From positions 620,001-684,000 of the forward strand of contig JAEVLN010000019.1 in assembly GCA_018350325.1 (NCBI GenBank): DNA of 64,000 bases, written 5' to 3'. This document shows, in pieces, positions 37,501 through 49,388 of the stretch. Both the position numbers and the translations under genes were made by a program. The DNA is from Globodera rostochiensis. Lineage: Eukaryota; Nematoda; Chromadorea; Rhabditida; Heteroderidae. Numbering within the stretch: position 1 is the first letter of the stretch; the number at the start of each line of letters is the position of its first letter. The notes under the pieces were generated by a model. That model did not search any database, was not told the origin of the DNA, and was given only the letters and a program-made list of their open reading frames with translations.

Positions 37501-39675
37501 CGCTGTCCGTTCGGGTTGCCGGCCAAATGCCAATGCCCGCTGATGGACAAAGACACTTGGTACCAGCGCAAAAGCATCGTATCCAACGCCAAACATTGCT
37601 CAGTGATTATCCGCAAAAGTGCCGGGCCGTTTGCGTCCATTCGCTGGAGCATCTCGCGGACCTAAAAATTGAGCTTATAAGCCAACCCCTGAGGCAGTCT
37701 CTTAGAAGCCAGATCGTGATCAGTGATTTGTATTTACCATTCCGAGTAAATTCCAAATGGACTCGGGTTGTCGCGCACAGAATGTCCGTTGCAGCGTGTT
37801 CCATTCGTGTGCCAATGCGGGCGGCGATATGAGCAGCGATTGGAACTCGCAGACAACGCTCAGCGAGCACGACTTGCGCAGAAAGTCGAGCAGAATTTTG
37901 TGCACTTCGTCACGCAATGCGTTCTCGTCCATGCACCAAACGGCGGGCTGTGCATGCGAAAGACCGGCGGTGGGGTCTTAAGAGGACGGGACATTGTCGG
38001 CAAGTCGCAGTCCGGGAGGAGGGGGGGGGGGAGGTCACCTGGTGCCCCGTGGGTGCGATTGATCGTCGACGTGGGGTCCTTCAGTGCGTCGATCAGCTTC
38101 TGCGCGACCGGAATGTACTGCAATTTACGATTGATTTTTGTGAAAAATAAATCCCTTTAGTCAATTGTCCATTACTTCTCGTGGCAGTTCGTTTATCAAG
38201 TACTGGGCCAGCTTCTTCAGGTCCTTGTCCTTCAATGCCGTAATTGAATCCCAAATGGCTGCTCGATACTGCACGGAATCGGGCCGGTGGATGCGCTGGA
38301 GACAAGCGGCGACAACATGTTGGCACCAAAAGGAGGAGTTGGAGCAGGAGCAGGAACAAGAGACAATTCGGCACCTGGAGGAGTCGGGTGGGGGGGGGCT
38401 ATGCCTTTCAATTGTAAATATTGCCAATTTTGAATTTTGAAGGAATTGATCTTTTCTGATCAAATTTTCCGATCACAGCCCAAGCGGCGCTCACCTGTCC
38501 ACTCGAATGCTAACATCAAAAAGCCCGCCTCTGCGGCCTCCTCCCCCTGCGGCAGTGCCCCCACAAACATCGCCAAATCGTTGGTGGTCATTGACAACGG
38601 CGGACAAATGGTAGCCTTTGGCGGAGATTTTTTATTTCCCATAATTTGTGGCAAGCAAATTGTTTTGAACCGATTTGGAAGAGTTCGGACACGGCGCCAT
38701 TTTGAAAAAGCTAAATTAAAAAGGGCAATTTTATAATTTTAAATTAATTATTTTACTTGGTCGCCAATCGCAAAAGGCCCTTCGCTGCAATTGGTCAAAC
38801 AGCTTAAAAGGAGCGGGCGAATAAATGCCATGCGAAAAGTGCCGTCATTTGCACCCTCTGAACCTGTAAAGCCGAATGTTGTCGGAGGAGTTGGGAAAAC
38901 ATTGGCGAAGAATTGGCAGCACCAAATGTTCGGGCAAATGTTCGCCCCGGTGTGCCCGCTGTTCATGTGGCAAACTCGCGTAAGTGGACTCGATAAGCTC
39001 AAAGGAAAGTGCCGAGGCGACCCTTCGAGCCGCCATTTCGACCAAAGAAGGCATTGGCGGCGATTGGGCGACTGAAAAAAACCCGCAAAATTATTGCCTT
39101 TCTGACTTTTATGCTGTACTTGTTGCATTTGAGCGTTTGATCAGTTCGCGCAGCAGGGAACGGTCGCCGTCTGCCAAGAAATCTGAACGCCTCGGGCGTT
39201 TGTTTTCCTCCAAAAATTTTGCCTTGGGCGTTTTGCCGTAAGGCAATTGATGCAAAGTGCCCGCCCGCCCACCCTATCCAGACCGTGAATTCCAATTCCC
39301 ATGGCGTCCCTTTCCTCCGTGGCCATTGTCCACCCCCTCCAGCAGTTGTGGTCCATCGAGCCGGACTCGCTGCTGTTCTGGCTGGATATTTGCACTTCGT
39401 CGTCGTCAAAAAAGCGTTCCGAGTCCTTTAAATGTGTCGGCGTTTCGCCAAAAAGGCAACAGCCGCGCGGAACAAACCGCAAAAGAAACGCGTTCCTCCG
39501 CTTCCTCGTCGCCCCTTTCGCCGCCCGCCGGCGGCCGATCGTCCGCCTCCTCCGCCATCATCATCTCCTCCATGCGCAGAACCAGAGCGTCCTCTTCCTC
39601 CTCCTCCTCTATTTCCTCCACTTCATTTTCCTCATTCTGATCGATCATTTTTGAACAGTTCGAAATTGAAAGCAT
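31514..39675 (-). CDS. ZSWIM8/EBAX-1, cullin-2 ubiquitin ligase receptor
   Basis: Many exons, read right to left. The N-terminus is acidic (NEVEEIEEEEEED); NCWRGWTM, FELIESTY and NIRLYRFRGC match the BC-box/Cul2-box region. The SWIM finger CSCSCSNSSFWCQHVVAACL is near 38380-38300, followed by KKLAQYLINELPRE. Later segments include DTFFAEAYAADLQSNAFELR, GPHRNLHIASLLIALYALGL, RTYSTHVSWIQAQVLDIG and LVEKAAERGGVYPEV joined to LFRVAHHWYDDL, all matching ZSWIM8. The C-terminus has a His/Pro/Gln-rich stretch, then VFTCVYSPFVLLQLLRGVF. In the family this protein recruits misfolded proteins and, through Argonaute decay, microRNAs for degradation. At least three introns hold tandem repeats. The start may be 39675 or the in-frame ATG at 39648-39646. 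Confidence 0.88.
33261..33520 (-). repeat. Intron repeat built from copies of the upstream exon end (ZSWIM8)
   Basis: On the minus strand the exon ends GGCGTTTACCCGGAG before the GT donor. The intron then contains about five imperfect copies of GGCGTCGTTTACCCCGAGG, separated by G runs. Sequence resembling the exon end is therefore repeated within the intron. The next exon begins GTTTTGTTCCGTG. Confidence 0.8.
35580..35712 (-). repeat. Tandem repeat in a ZSWIM8 intron (CGCTTTAAGGCTTATGG unit)
   Basis: Five copies of a short unit (GACGCTTTAAGGCTTATGG on the minus strand) with variable G runs start immediately after the GT donor. The adjacent exons read GQRWTK and, after the TTTTTAG acceptor, PCSTSQLFAAQH. 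Confidence 0.8.
36186..36483 (-). repeat. Splice-donor minisatellite in a ZSWIM8 intron
   Basis: On the minus strand the exon ends CAGTCCAAAACGAG at 36480 and is followed by GTACGT. The same 41-base block (exon end, donor and 25 intron bases) recurs so that four identical CGAG/gtacgt donors occur in a row. Three further diverged units of about 50 bases carry GGAG/gtaggt donors. The acceptor, TTTCAG before CCGACGCC, lies near 36101. Confidence 0.9.
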
Positions 39676-40925
39676 TCCCTCTCAAACCTGCCGTTGATGA
39701 ACGGTTCGGAGATTGGAAGGAAACATCGACCGCTCTCTGTCTGATCCACTGACAGGCAGAAAAGCGAATTGAAAGCACGTAAAAATGGCTTCACCAAACC
39801 GAGAAATAAGCGTTAGGCCTATATTTTCAAACTTTCAATTGACGGAGGAATGAATGGAGTCCATTGGTTTCTCTCCCGTCGATGGCGACGATCGTCGGGT
39901 CGAAGTGAATGGTAATTGAACGAATGAATGGTCTGCGGCTGATAAGAGTGGTGGGATTGATCGGCTTTGACTGTCCGTCCTTCTCACTCAGTCTGTGACC
40001 AATTAAAATAGGGCGCTGACAATTTGATCCCCCCAGGGCACAATAATGCTTTTTGAATGGAATTAAATGCCGGAAGCAATTCTCTTCCGTTTTCCCACTT
40101 CCCATTAACAACGCGTGTCTGTCTGTCTGTCTGTCCATCAATTCATTCAGCAGAAAAATCAATGAATTGACACTAACAATGAAAGGCGTTGTGGGTGGTC
40201 TGGACAGCACAAAATGGATGGATGATAGCTCTACTAAATAGTGCGTTGGTTGGGGGAGGCCGCGATGCCCAAACACTTTGGGGGGGGGGGGGGTCGAAGA
40301 GAGTGGCGGCGGGTCGTTCGAGACACAAAGTGAAGGCCACCCACTCGGACATTCTCGACGCGTTAATTGTTTAAATCGAGGCGAAGGATACAACAAAAAA
40401 TAATGCTAGGCGATGGCTGTTTTTGGGCCAAATAAGAACAGACTTTAAAAGGTTTCTAAAATCTGATAAAACAATTATTTCGGCATAATGGGGGCTTTGT
40501 TTGATTTTGGGTCGCATTCTTTAATTGAGACGATTTTTATGTGACCATAAGCATGCTTTAACTTACGAAGGAAATAGCAATTAAATATGGCATTGGGCGT
40601 TTGGCGTTATGTCAAGACAAAAAAGAGTGACAGAAGAAACTGAGTTGGTCGCACTTCGAAGATCGAACAGAGCGGGTTTTTACTATATTAAACAGTCAGA
40701 TCTTCCTGATTTTTTGCACAGAACTGCCAACTAAATTGTTTCTAAACTTTAATTTTAATCCAATCAAAATTCCATTAGGGGACCAATTCATATTTCTTAA
40801 ACTTCGGAATGGAAATTGGTATTTTGTTTCGATAATCCCTGCCCAATCTCTTGTCCTGTCTTTGATTTCAAAAGCAATTATTTTTTACCTTTTAATATTT
40901 TTCTCCGTTTTTTATAGCAATTGAA
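39676..40925. other. Intergenic
   Basis: Holds a CTGT run near 40118-40135 and a G run of about 12 near 40280. A short upstream exon of the eL36 gene may be in the right half, since the annotated eL36 N-terminus is short; none could be proven. Confidence 0.45.
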
Positions 40926-41601
40926 ATGAAAACTCAAAAGACGCGGCAGTCACGTCACAAGGGACGACTTTCGAAAAAAACACGTATTGTGCGGGAGCTT
41001 GTTCGCGAGGTTGAATTTCCTATTTAAATTTTTTGAATTTGAATCCAATAAATTTGGAGATGCAATAGCCTCATTATTAAATCTCAAATTTTTTGTTTAA
41101 AAAAACAGACATCGTAATATTCAGGTGGTTGGTTTCGCACCCTACGAGCGTCGTACCCAGGAGTTGCTCAAAATCAGGTTTTCTGTGTTATTTTCATTAT
41201 TTACAAGTTTACAGCTATGCAGAGATTCCGTTAATGTCTTTTTTAAGACTTCTGGGGGGGCCAACGGTTCCGCCGAGAAAAATTGTTTGATGGATTTGTT
41301 AAGAAATTTTGGTCCGGATTTTTTTTAAACTAAAACTTAGAAACACGCTCCCCTTATGATTTTTTTCATATTTCATTTCGGGAGGAGAGATTCCCCCCTT
41401 TTCGGCTTTCCGTAAATACGCCCTGATTTCCACGATTTTCTTGCGCTAAATGACCACCCTCAAATTTTCAGCAAGGACAAAAAGGCGTTGAAGTTTCTGA
41501 AGAAGCGCATTGGCCAGCACACGCGTTCCAAGCGAAAGCGTGACGAAATGCAGCAAGTGTTGGTGGCTCAGCGTAAGGCGGCGGCAGCGGCTCACAAATG
41601 A
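40926..41601 (+). CDS. Ribosomal protein eL36
   Basis: Exons 40926-41009, 41125-41177 and 41472-41601 encode [39 protein letters not shown] and [20 protein letters not shown], the complete conserved core of eL36 of the large cytosolic ribosomal subunit. About 88 residues are encoded, some 15-20 fewer than usual at the N-terminus (no AVGLxKG segment), so a small 5' exon upstream is likely. Basic C-terminal tail [11 protein letters not shown]. Confidence 0.93.
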
Positions 41602-42544
41602 TGATTTGGAGAAGAACGAAGAAAGATTTTTTTGGAAAAATCTTTGTTTGAGTGTTGTGACAAAATTTTAAAACCACCCATTTTTTAGAACTGTTTACCC
41701 TCTTCGTGTGAACCGAACGAGTTGAAATTTTTACCACTCGTTGTTCTGCAAATTCTTGATTTTTCGCGCCCGGTTTTTCGAAGAAAAAAATTATAAGGTC
41801 ACTCCGTTTTTCCTGTTGAATTTTAATATTCACAAAAATGCTACGAGAATAAAATTCAGCTCGTTCGGTTCACGCGAAGATGATAAACAGTTGAAAATGT
41901 GGTGGCTTTATAATCTTGTTACACCCTGTAATTTTGTTGCATTGAATGAAACACTTTGTTATTTAAATTGTGGTAAAGCATTAAGCACAAAAACGGACCG
42001 ATTCGTTTTTACTCCATCGTTTTTGCGTGAACTGTCATTGTCCTATTCCATTTTTTAAGGGGATGGCACGTCCCTGGTATATCATGCTTTCTGGCACTCA
42101 CTAACTAGTCCTTCGAAATCCGAATTAAAACGGCATTTTTTAAATTTAAACCTCGGTCAGAATGCCAAAAGTTCAAAATGCCAATTTCGCCAAAATTTTT
42201 TACTTTGAAAATTACAAAACTTTTGTTAGTTAAAGATGGAAAATTTTTTAAGAATTTCTCAACTAAAATGCACCCTAGAGATCGATATTTATCTAAAAAT
42301 TTTTTATTAATGAATTTGGTCAGTTTTAGCACATTTTTAATCAATTCTTGGCACTTTATGGTTTTTGGTCAATACATATTTCACGTTTTTTAGTCATTAT
42401 AAATCTCGACCCTATTTATCCAATGTACGATTGCCTACCTAAAGATTTTCCTTTAAATCCCGGATTTCGCTCAACTCTAGTTTCAACAAATATATAACCG
42501 AACTTTGGATATAGGTATATAATCTGCAGAGACGAGACTAAACC
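41602..42544. other. Intergenic
   Basis: AT-rich, no coding exon or repeat recognised. Confidence 0.5.
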
Positions 42545-43975
42545 ATGGCTCAGGGTGTTTCCACTGTTTTAATTCATTCTGTCGTTGCGTTGCACATTTC
42601 GGACCATTGGACACGGGTCCGGGTGCAAAACGAAAGCTTGCCGACGGTATTTCTTTTTGAAATTTGAAGTTGCTTCACTCGTTTCTTTCTTTTAAAGGTG
42701 TGCGGTGCATTGTTGGGCAAACACTCTGGACGGAACATCGAAATTTCGAATGCATTTGAGTTAAAAGCCTCAGCGTCAGAGGACGGATTGGCTGTTGACG
42801 AAGAGTATTTCACTCTGCGCAGTGCTCTTTGTGAGTTTTTAGATTTCTCAAACCTAATGAAAATCACTCAAAATAAAGTTGCATTGCCTTAAAGTTGATC
42901 AAAAACTTTTTTTTTTGTACAGATAAGGAGACTTTTGCCGATTTGGACTTTCTCGGATTTTACGTCACATGCCAAGATCATGAGCACGCTAATGATGCCG
43001 ATGCCGCTCTTCAGCGAAGGGTGAGAGAATGGCGGAAAAGGAAAATTTTGGTGAAAATCGGTCTTTCAACAAAAAGGTTTCGCCTTTCCGAGTTTTTACT
43101 ACAAATTTTCTAGATTTGCTCTCTGGCTTGATCTATTTGTAACAGTTTAGGCTATGAATCACAGCGAAGCGCCCGTATTGTTGAAGTTCAACGCGAATGA
43201 GCCGGTCATCTGCGATAAGGTCTAGCGGGACCCCCCCCCCCCCCCTTCCGCCATTTAAAATACAAATTGAACGATTTGATCACTGCTCTCTCCCTTTTTG
43301 AGGAAACTTCGTTTCAATTAAATCCCCAATATTTTTTTGTAGCTTTCTATCACCGTTTTCGACTCTCGTGTGGACCCGTCCGACGAACAGCGATTGCTTC
43401 TGCAACAAGTGCCCGTCAAAATTGTGAACGAAGCGGCCGAACAGATCGGACTTGACCATTTGGCGCGTTATTCAAAGGCCGGCGCCCCGTCGGAGTCGAT
43501 CGCCTCCAAACAATTGGGCGCCCAATTTGGCAGCATAACCAGCCTCAACCAGGGGCTGTTCATCGCCAAGGAATATGTCAAAGTGATCAAACGAATAATA
43601 TTTAATTTATATACTTATTGCACTAATTTCAGTCTGTGCAAGAAGGCCAAATCGAACAAGATGATGCGATTTTGCGCGAAATTAACAAATTGTGTCAGAA
43701 ATTGGCCGTTTTTGATGCAAACAATGCGTCTGAAAATGACTTATTGGTACGTTTTATGTAGCTCTTTTTAAATCTTTATTTTAAAAAAAAGAAGAAAACA
43801 ATCTACCGACAATTTTTTGAAGTTTGTTTATTAATTCTTTTCTTAGCAATCGACCGACCAAAAGTTGTTGGTTCTATTGACATCACTGACCAGCGTTCAG
43901 GGCCAAACGTTTCGGTTGGTTGATCGACTGAATGTGCTTGCCCGTGATCGGCTTCAACACGTACACCATTTTTAA
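42545..43975 (+). CDS. COP9 signalosome subunit 6 (CSN6)
   Basis: The ATG at 42545 gives VLIHSVVALHISDHWTRVR, then VCGALLGKHSGRNIEISNAF, the MPN domain of CSN6. Further exons read DLDFLGFYVTCQD, LSITVFDSRVDPSDEQ and the helical tail EEAERIGVDH-like AAEQIGLDHLARYSK, then TSLTSVQGQTFRLVDRLNVL. No JAMM zinc motif (ExnHxHx7SxxD) is present, as expected for CSN6, which is the inactive partner of CSN5 in the deneddylase complex. Seven or so exons; stop at 43973-43975. Length is normal. Confidence 0.9.
43231..43247. repeat. Poly-C run in CSN6 intron
   Basis: A C run of about 14-15 bases within the intron that precedes the exon reading LSITVFDSRV; typical of the C/G homopolymers scattered through introns in this window. 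Confidence 0.8.
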
Positions 43976-44411
43976 ATTTATTTTTTATTAGAGATTTTAT
44001 TCTTTTAAGGAACGATCTTCGTTCATCCATCACCGTCATGGTCAGCAGCACTTTTTGTACCCGACACCATTTGGACGCTTCTTTTAGAAATATTTGTTTC
44101 GTTATTCTATTTTATGCCGAATCATAAGAGTATTTGTGGCATTTTGGCAAGAATTCGATTTGCCTTGTTTCGGTGCGTTTGCTATTACTATAGTTAACAA
44201 AAATATTCGCGAAAATCGAATTTTTGTTGGATTTTGTGTACTTCAATTTATTGTGTTTTTGTTTTGTGTATTGGGTTTTATAACCCGCATAAATGGCATT
44301 AAACATTTCCGATTTTTTTTTTTTGGTCGGTGTCAAATTGCTTCATATTTTAATTTTTATATTATTTAATGCATAAATAAAAAGCCCCCTTCCATTCATT
44401 GGCTTTTTGAA

Positions 44412-47400
44412 ATGCGACCATTTTTGCCAAAATCGACCCGAAACATTTTTCTGTTCCGCTCGTTTTTCCGCCACCATTCGGCCGATGGCAGCGGACAAGC
44501 AACAAAAATGGCTCCTTTGTCCGCTTCTGCCAACATTGTGGGTGCTTTTTGCGTTAAATTTAAACAAAAATTAATTTATTAATAATATAAGGGACGTATA
44601 AGGAATTTTTATTTTGGTTTCTATTCGGGTTGTATGTTTTTTACAGTAATGCGAGATTTGAGAGGACCTCCGCTCTTTTTTTAAGGGTCTTTTTGGCAAT
44701 TTTCTCCTTCGTTCCCCCAACGGCTTTGAACTCCTTATGAGGGCAGTGGACGCTAAAGCCAACGAATTGGTGAAAGAAATTGTGCAGAGTGCGGACGAAA
44801 GGGCCGCCGATCGGGGGAAAATGGTGAACGATTTTTGGCACTTTAACAACAAAAAAAAAACATTTTATTATGGTTAAGAAGTCGACGGTGTCTTTGGTGG
44901 ACGATTTGTCCAATGAGATTTGTTCGGCGGCTGATTTGGTGAGGATTAAGCATTAAATTATTTTCAATTGTATAAAATGTCGGAGAATGGAAGTTATGTT
45001 TTTATTTGAATAAGTTTAATTGGGAAAAAACTTTTTATGCATTTATTTTTGTAAATACATTTTTTATATTTATTCCAGACCGATTGCGTCCGATGCATGC
45101 ACACCGACCCGAAATGGGGCAAGGCTGCTGAGAATGCCATGCGTTTTTTTACCTCTCTCGTCGAAACGCTGAACACAATGCCGGTGCAATAAATGAATAA
45201 ATTTTAGGCAAAAAGTTAATTAAATATAAACTATACAATTTTCGGAACTTTACGAAGTGCTGCGGTTGTCGTTGAAACACGAGAAGTTGGACATGGTCAG
45301 TGAACGGACCGCCAAACTTTTGCTGGAGGAGTTTGAGCATTCCGGGATTAAATTGTCGTCGGTTGAAGTAAAATTTGCCTTAAAAATAATAATTTTTCAT
45401 TTTTCAAATTTAGCGTCAACAATTTGTACAACTTTCCGATGAAATTTTTGATGCTGGCACAAATTTTGTAGTCGGTTGCGAGCGGCCTGTGAAGCTTAAC
45501 GACGAAGAGCGGAGCACATTTGGACTGAGCGATTCGCATTTGGACGGTCCGTGGACCCAACATGCCGACCGACGCCTCAGATGGTTCACTTACACAAAAT
45601 ATTTTGAACACAACGACCAGCAGGTACAGCAGAAAAACAGTTATTGTATTAGTACAATAAATTATTACATTTTTGATGTTAAAAATCTCGCAAGGAATCA
45701 TTTTTGCGCCGACTGGTCTCCGCCCGGCACGACTTGGCACTGCTCACCAATTTCCAATCGTTCGCCCATCGGGCACAAAACAATTCTGTGCTGGGCACTT
45801 ACGAAAACGTTCATTCCTTTCTCACCAATATCATCGAGGTTAAAATGGACGACTTTTTAGTATATTTTTACCTGATTTTCACAGAGATTTTTGCCCAAAT
45901 GTGACGTTGAACTTGCGGAAGTGCAACAATTCGTCCAGAAATTTTCGCTCAATTTCGATACGGTCGAAACGCAACTGAACGACTGTGATGTTGAGTTTGC
46001 AACTACGGTATATATTATGATTTTGCTTGCATTTATTATACTTAAAGTTTATTTAATACGATTTTCTGTTTTACATATAAAAAGTTCAGCTGAAGCGTCA
46101 ATCTATTCTCCAAACCTCTGGCCATCCGTCCCATTCATCTTTCTTCTTCCATTTGGCCTCTCTCCTCGACGGATTTGAGTGGTTGGTGGGCGCACTGTAC
46201 AAATTGCGTTTTGAACGTTGTGAGCCGGCAGAGGGCGAATGTTGGCCAGGGAATGTAGTAAAATTGGTCCGATTTTTAAAATTAATTTGGGAACGAATGT
46301 AAACAAAAATTGTTGACAGAATGTCCATCATCTTGAAGACGGTGCCTTCCTCGGCTCCATTTTTTTGGACATTGATGCGAGGCCAAGCAAAATACAGGGC
46401 GATTGCCACTTCACTATCCGGTGCTCAAAATTGGTAAAAACAAATCCATTTGACAATTAAAAATTATAATCTTTTTGAAAAATGTTTTCATTGTCAGTTG
46501 GACGACGGTGTCTTTCAAACTCCAATTGTTGTTCTTTCGTTGGCCATTGTGCCCGACGCTGCCATCGATTCTCAAAAATCGTCTTTAGCCGTCTTTGAGC
46601 GGGTGAGGGGTCAATTAATTGAAATTTATAAACAAAATTCGCTGAATTAAGGCAACAATGAATGTCCAGCAGGCAGAAAATTTTTTCCACGAAATGGGCC
46701 ACGCAATGCATTCGATTTTGGGCCGAACGCGCTTTCAGCACGTGGCAGGTGTTTTATTTGGAAACTTTATTCCATTCTTTGATTTATGATTTAATTATTC
46801 CATTTTTAATGATTCCATTCTTTGATTTATGATTTAATTCTGTTCTCTAGGGACTCGTTGCCCAACAGATTTTGCAGAAGTGCCCTCCCATTTAATGGAG
46901 TGTTTCTTTAGCGACACGAGGGTAACGCCATTTGGCCAATTCTGGATGAAACTTTTTGTTGCGAGGACGTACTTAAAATATGAAATTTCAGATACTCCGG
47001 AGACTGTGGCGTGACAAATCCGGTCGAGCGCCGACCGACGAAAGTGCGGAGATTTTGGACGGCATTGCCAAGTCCAGGAGGGTGTTCAATGCGCTGCACA
47101 CGACCAGACAAGTAAATGTTTCGAAAAAACAAAAAGTACGTTTTATTTTTAATCGTAGGCTTTCTACGCACTTTTTGATTTGGAATTGTACGGAGAGCGC
47201 GCAGCAGAGATTGCCGAGGGACGGATGAGCACAACCGAACTGTTCGGCCATCTCCAGCGGAAGGCGTTGCCCGGACTGAAGTACAGCGACAACAGCGCCT
47301 ACCACCACAGGCATTTTAAAGAGACACATCACCGTACCCTTACCCAAAAAGCTTGACACATTTCGTATTGTTCAGAATTGCCCATTCGTTCACGTACGGT

Positions 47401-47750
47401 GCCAGTGAGTGGTGTATCATCTGACTTTTCGTCTTCGATAGTTTTTGTTGTTTTTCTTTTTCAGAATATTATTCCTATTTGGTCGCTCGAGCGGGCGCTT
47501 CACTGATCTATGAGCGACTTTTTGCCGAAGATCCCACTTCCGGCCAAAATGGCCTCAAATGGGCAAAGGTATGGAAGAAATACTAATAATAGTTGTGTAA
47601 TGTTATGAATATTCTCAGGTCCAATCCTACGGGGGCGAATATCCGTCCGATGTGCTGCTCGCAATGGCGTTGAACACGCTGGATGGGAAGGCGCCGACGG
47701 CCACGGAATTGGTCTCTGCGCTGGACAACCAATCGTCGGACGCTTTTTGA
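44412..47750 (+). CDS. Mitochondrial intermediate peptidase (M3 family)
   Basis: The ATG at 44412 starts a basic presequence ([20 protein letters not shown]). Then come [40 protein letters not shown] and, in the catalytic exon near 46680, [20 protein letters not shown], with the HExxH zinc motif. The third ligand segment is [20 protein letters not shown]. All match MIPEP/Oct1, which removes an octapeptide from imported matrix proteins after MPP cleavage. About thirteen exons; stop at 47748-47750. The next gene begins only 178 bases later on the same strand. Confidence 0.92.
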
Positions 47751-47927
47751 ATGAACAGAATGCCATCGATTGTCTTTTGAAACGTTTTATTGTTTTGACT
47801 CTTAACAAGTTTCGTTTTCTCCATCAGTGTTCAGTCTGGTCAAAACATCCAAAATTTTACCTATGGCTTAAGAGTGCTCGTGTTGCATCCATTTTCTGTA
47901 ATTTACACGGGTTTTTCGATCAAGGCA

Positions 47928-48698
47928 ATGCGTTCCACTGTCCCACTCCGAGCGCTCAAGCAGTTCTACACACGAATAACCATGCATTGGGACAAAACGA
48001 TGCTGCATCAGGAGAGGGTGCAATACGCAAAGAATAAATTCAAATTTATCGCGGCAGTGTGTTTTGGCGTGTGGTACACACAGTAAGCGTATACAAGGGC
48101 GTATTTCCATTCGGAAAAAGAAAACAAAAATGCACCCCTAAAAATAGACTTTTTGAATTAGCCCCCCCCCCCTCCGAAATTCGGAAAAAGATTTTAAATT
48201 GCTTGACAAAAAATTCACCCCTAAGAATCGACTTTTTGAATTAGCCCTCCCCCCGAAAAAATTCCTGGCTACGCCTTTGAGCGTATGCCTGTTTTGGGTT
48301 CATCAAGATGGGGAAGTACACGGGGTGGAGGGGGGTAGAGCATTTTCGTTGAGGAATATGAATTTTATGATCATTTCAATTTGTAGGCTTTATTTGTTTG
48401 ACAAGAATATCTGAAAATTGCTATTAGTTGTTTGCTAATTTCAGCGAATACATCGCCCCAACGCCCGATGTTCGCTTTGACATCAAAATGTTCTTAAGCA
48501 GTGATTTTGCGCATTATGTGGAGACGAACGGTGCTGGCGGGTTGGACCGTGGAGACGAGTGAGGAGCTGTGCCATTGATGCTTTAAACAGAAATTTATTT
48601 TCAGATGCATGTACAGAACGTTCTCTTTTGCAAAAGGGAAACTGCAGGAGAACATGGCAAATACACCAGAATACAGAGTTGGAAGCAATCCGTATTAA
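47928..48698 (+). CDS. Small unknown protein, one possible membrane segment
   Basis: Exons 47928-48082, 48445-48558 and 48605-48698 join in frame to 120 residues. The N-terminus is basic (RSTVPLRALKQFYTR), followed by a hydrophobic segment (FKFIAAVCFGVWYT), then a charged C-terminal part with DIKMFLSSDFAHYVETNG. The layout suggests a small mitochondrial inner-membrane protein, which would fit its position 178 bases behind the mitochondrial peptidase, but no family is recognised. Its first intron holds a fragment of the GGCGKAGCCAGG repeat. Confidence 0.6.
48110..48285. mobile_element. Fragment of a dispersed repeat (TGGCTACGCC end)
   Basis: Contains two copies of GACTTTTTGAATTAGCC followed by C runs, and ends AATTCCTGGCTACGCC. 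The same modules, with TGGCTCCGCC, occur at 55550-55732. Lies in an intron. Confidence 0.75.
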
Positions 48699-49388
48699 AT
48701 GGATGAGTTGAGAGGAGGAGGAGGAAGGAAAAGAAAATACGATTTTAAATCTACATTATTATGATTAGACGATTTCAAACATTTATTATGATTACGATTA
48801 TTGCGACATTGCGGAAGATTTAACGTATTTGTTGGTGTAAATATGTATAACTCATAAAAGTTTAAATTGTCATTACAAATTTTTAATAATTTTTATACGC
48901 TTCAAATTGCTTAACTTTTCGGGTTTTTGCTCTGTTCGTTCTAAAGCCGTCAACTCTAACAATTTAATCACAAATTCAGATACAATTCTTTTAATCTGTA
49001 TCCAAATGAATTTTTACCACTCAGAGGCTGCCACCATACTTAATAGAGCATCAAAAAAAGAGGGATCTGTTCGAAAATTTGTTTACGAAAGCAAATTGAA
49101 GGTTTTTTTCATAAAAGGAGGCAACAGTCACTGTGGTATATTAACAAATGAAAAGCTTTCATGCTTTATAGTTGCTTCATTGACCTCTTTGCCAATTTTC
49201 CCCATTTTTTTTTTGTTTTTGGTATTTTTACTTTAAACTATCTCATGCTTTTTCGAATTGTGTATTATTTTTTGATTGTGTGTCAATTCTTTTAATTGAT
49301 TGTTCTTTGTTTTTATGTTCTACCAAGACCTTTTTTGCTCACAAGTTTTTTTTATTATATTCGGAAATTTCATATCATTTCAACACCA
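48699..49388. other. Intergenic
   Basis: AT-rich spacer; nothing recognised. Confidence 0.45.

Noticed and set aside
40000..40400. Possible gene in the spacer right of ZSWIM8
   Set aside because: Open frames on both strands lack splice context and any recognisable segment; contains simple CTGT and G runs.
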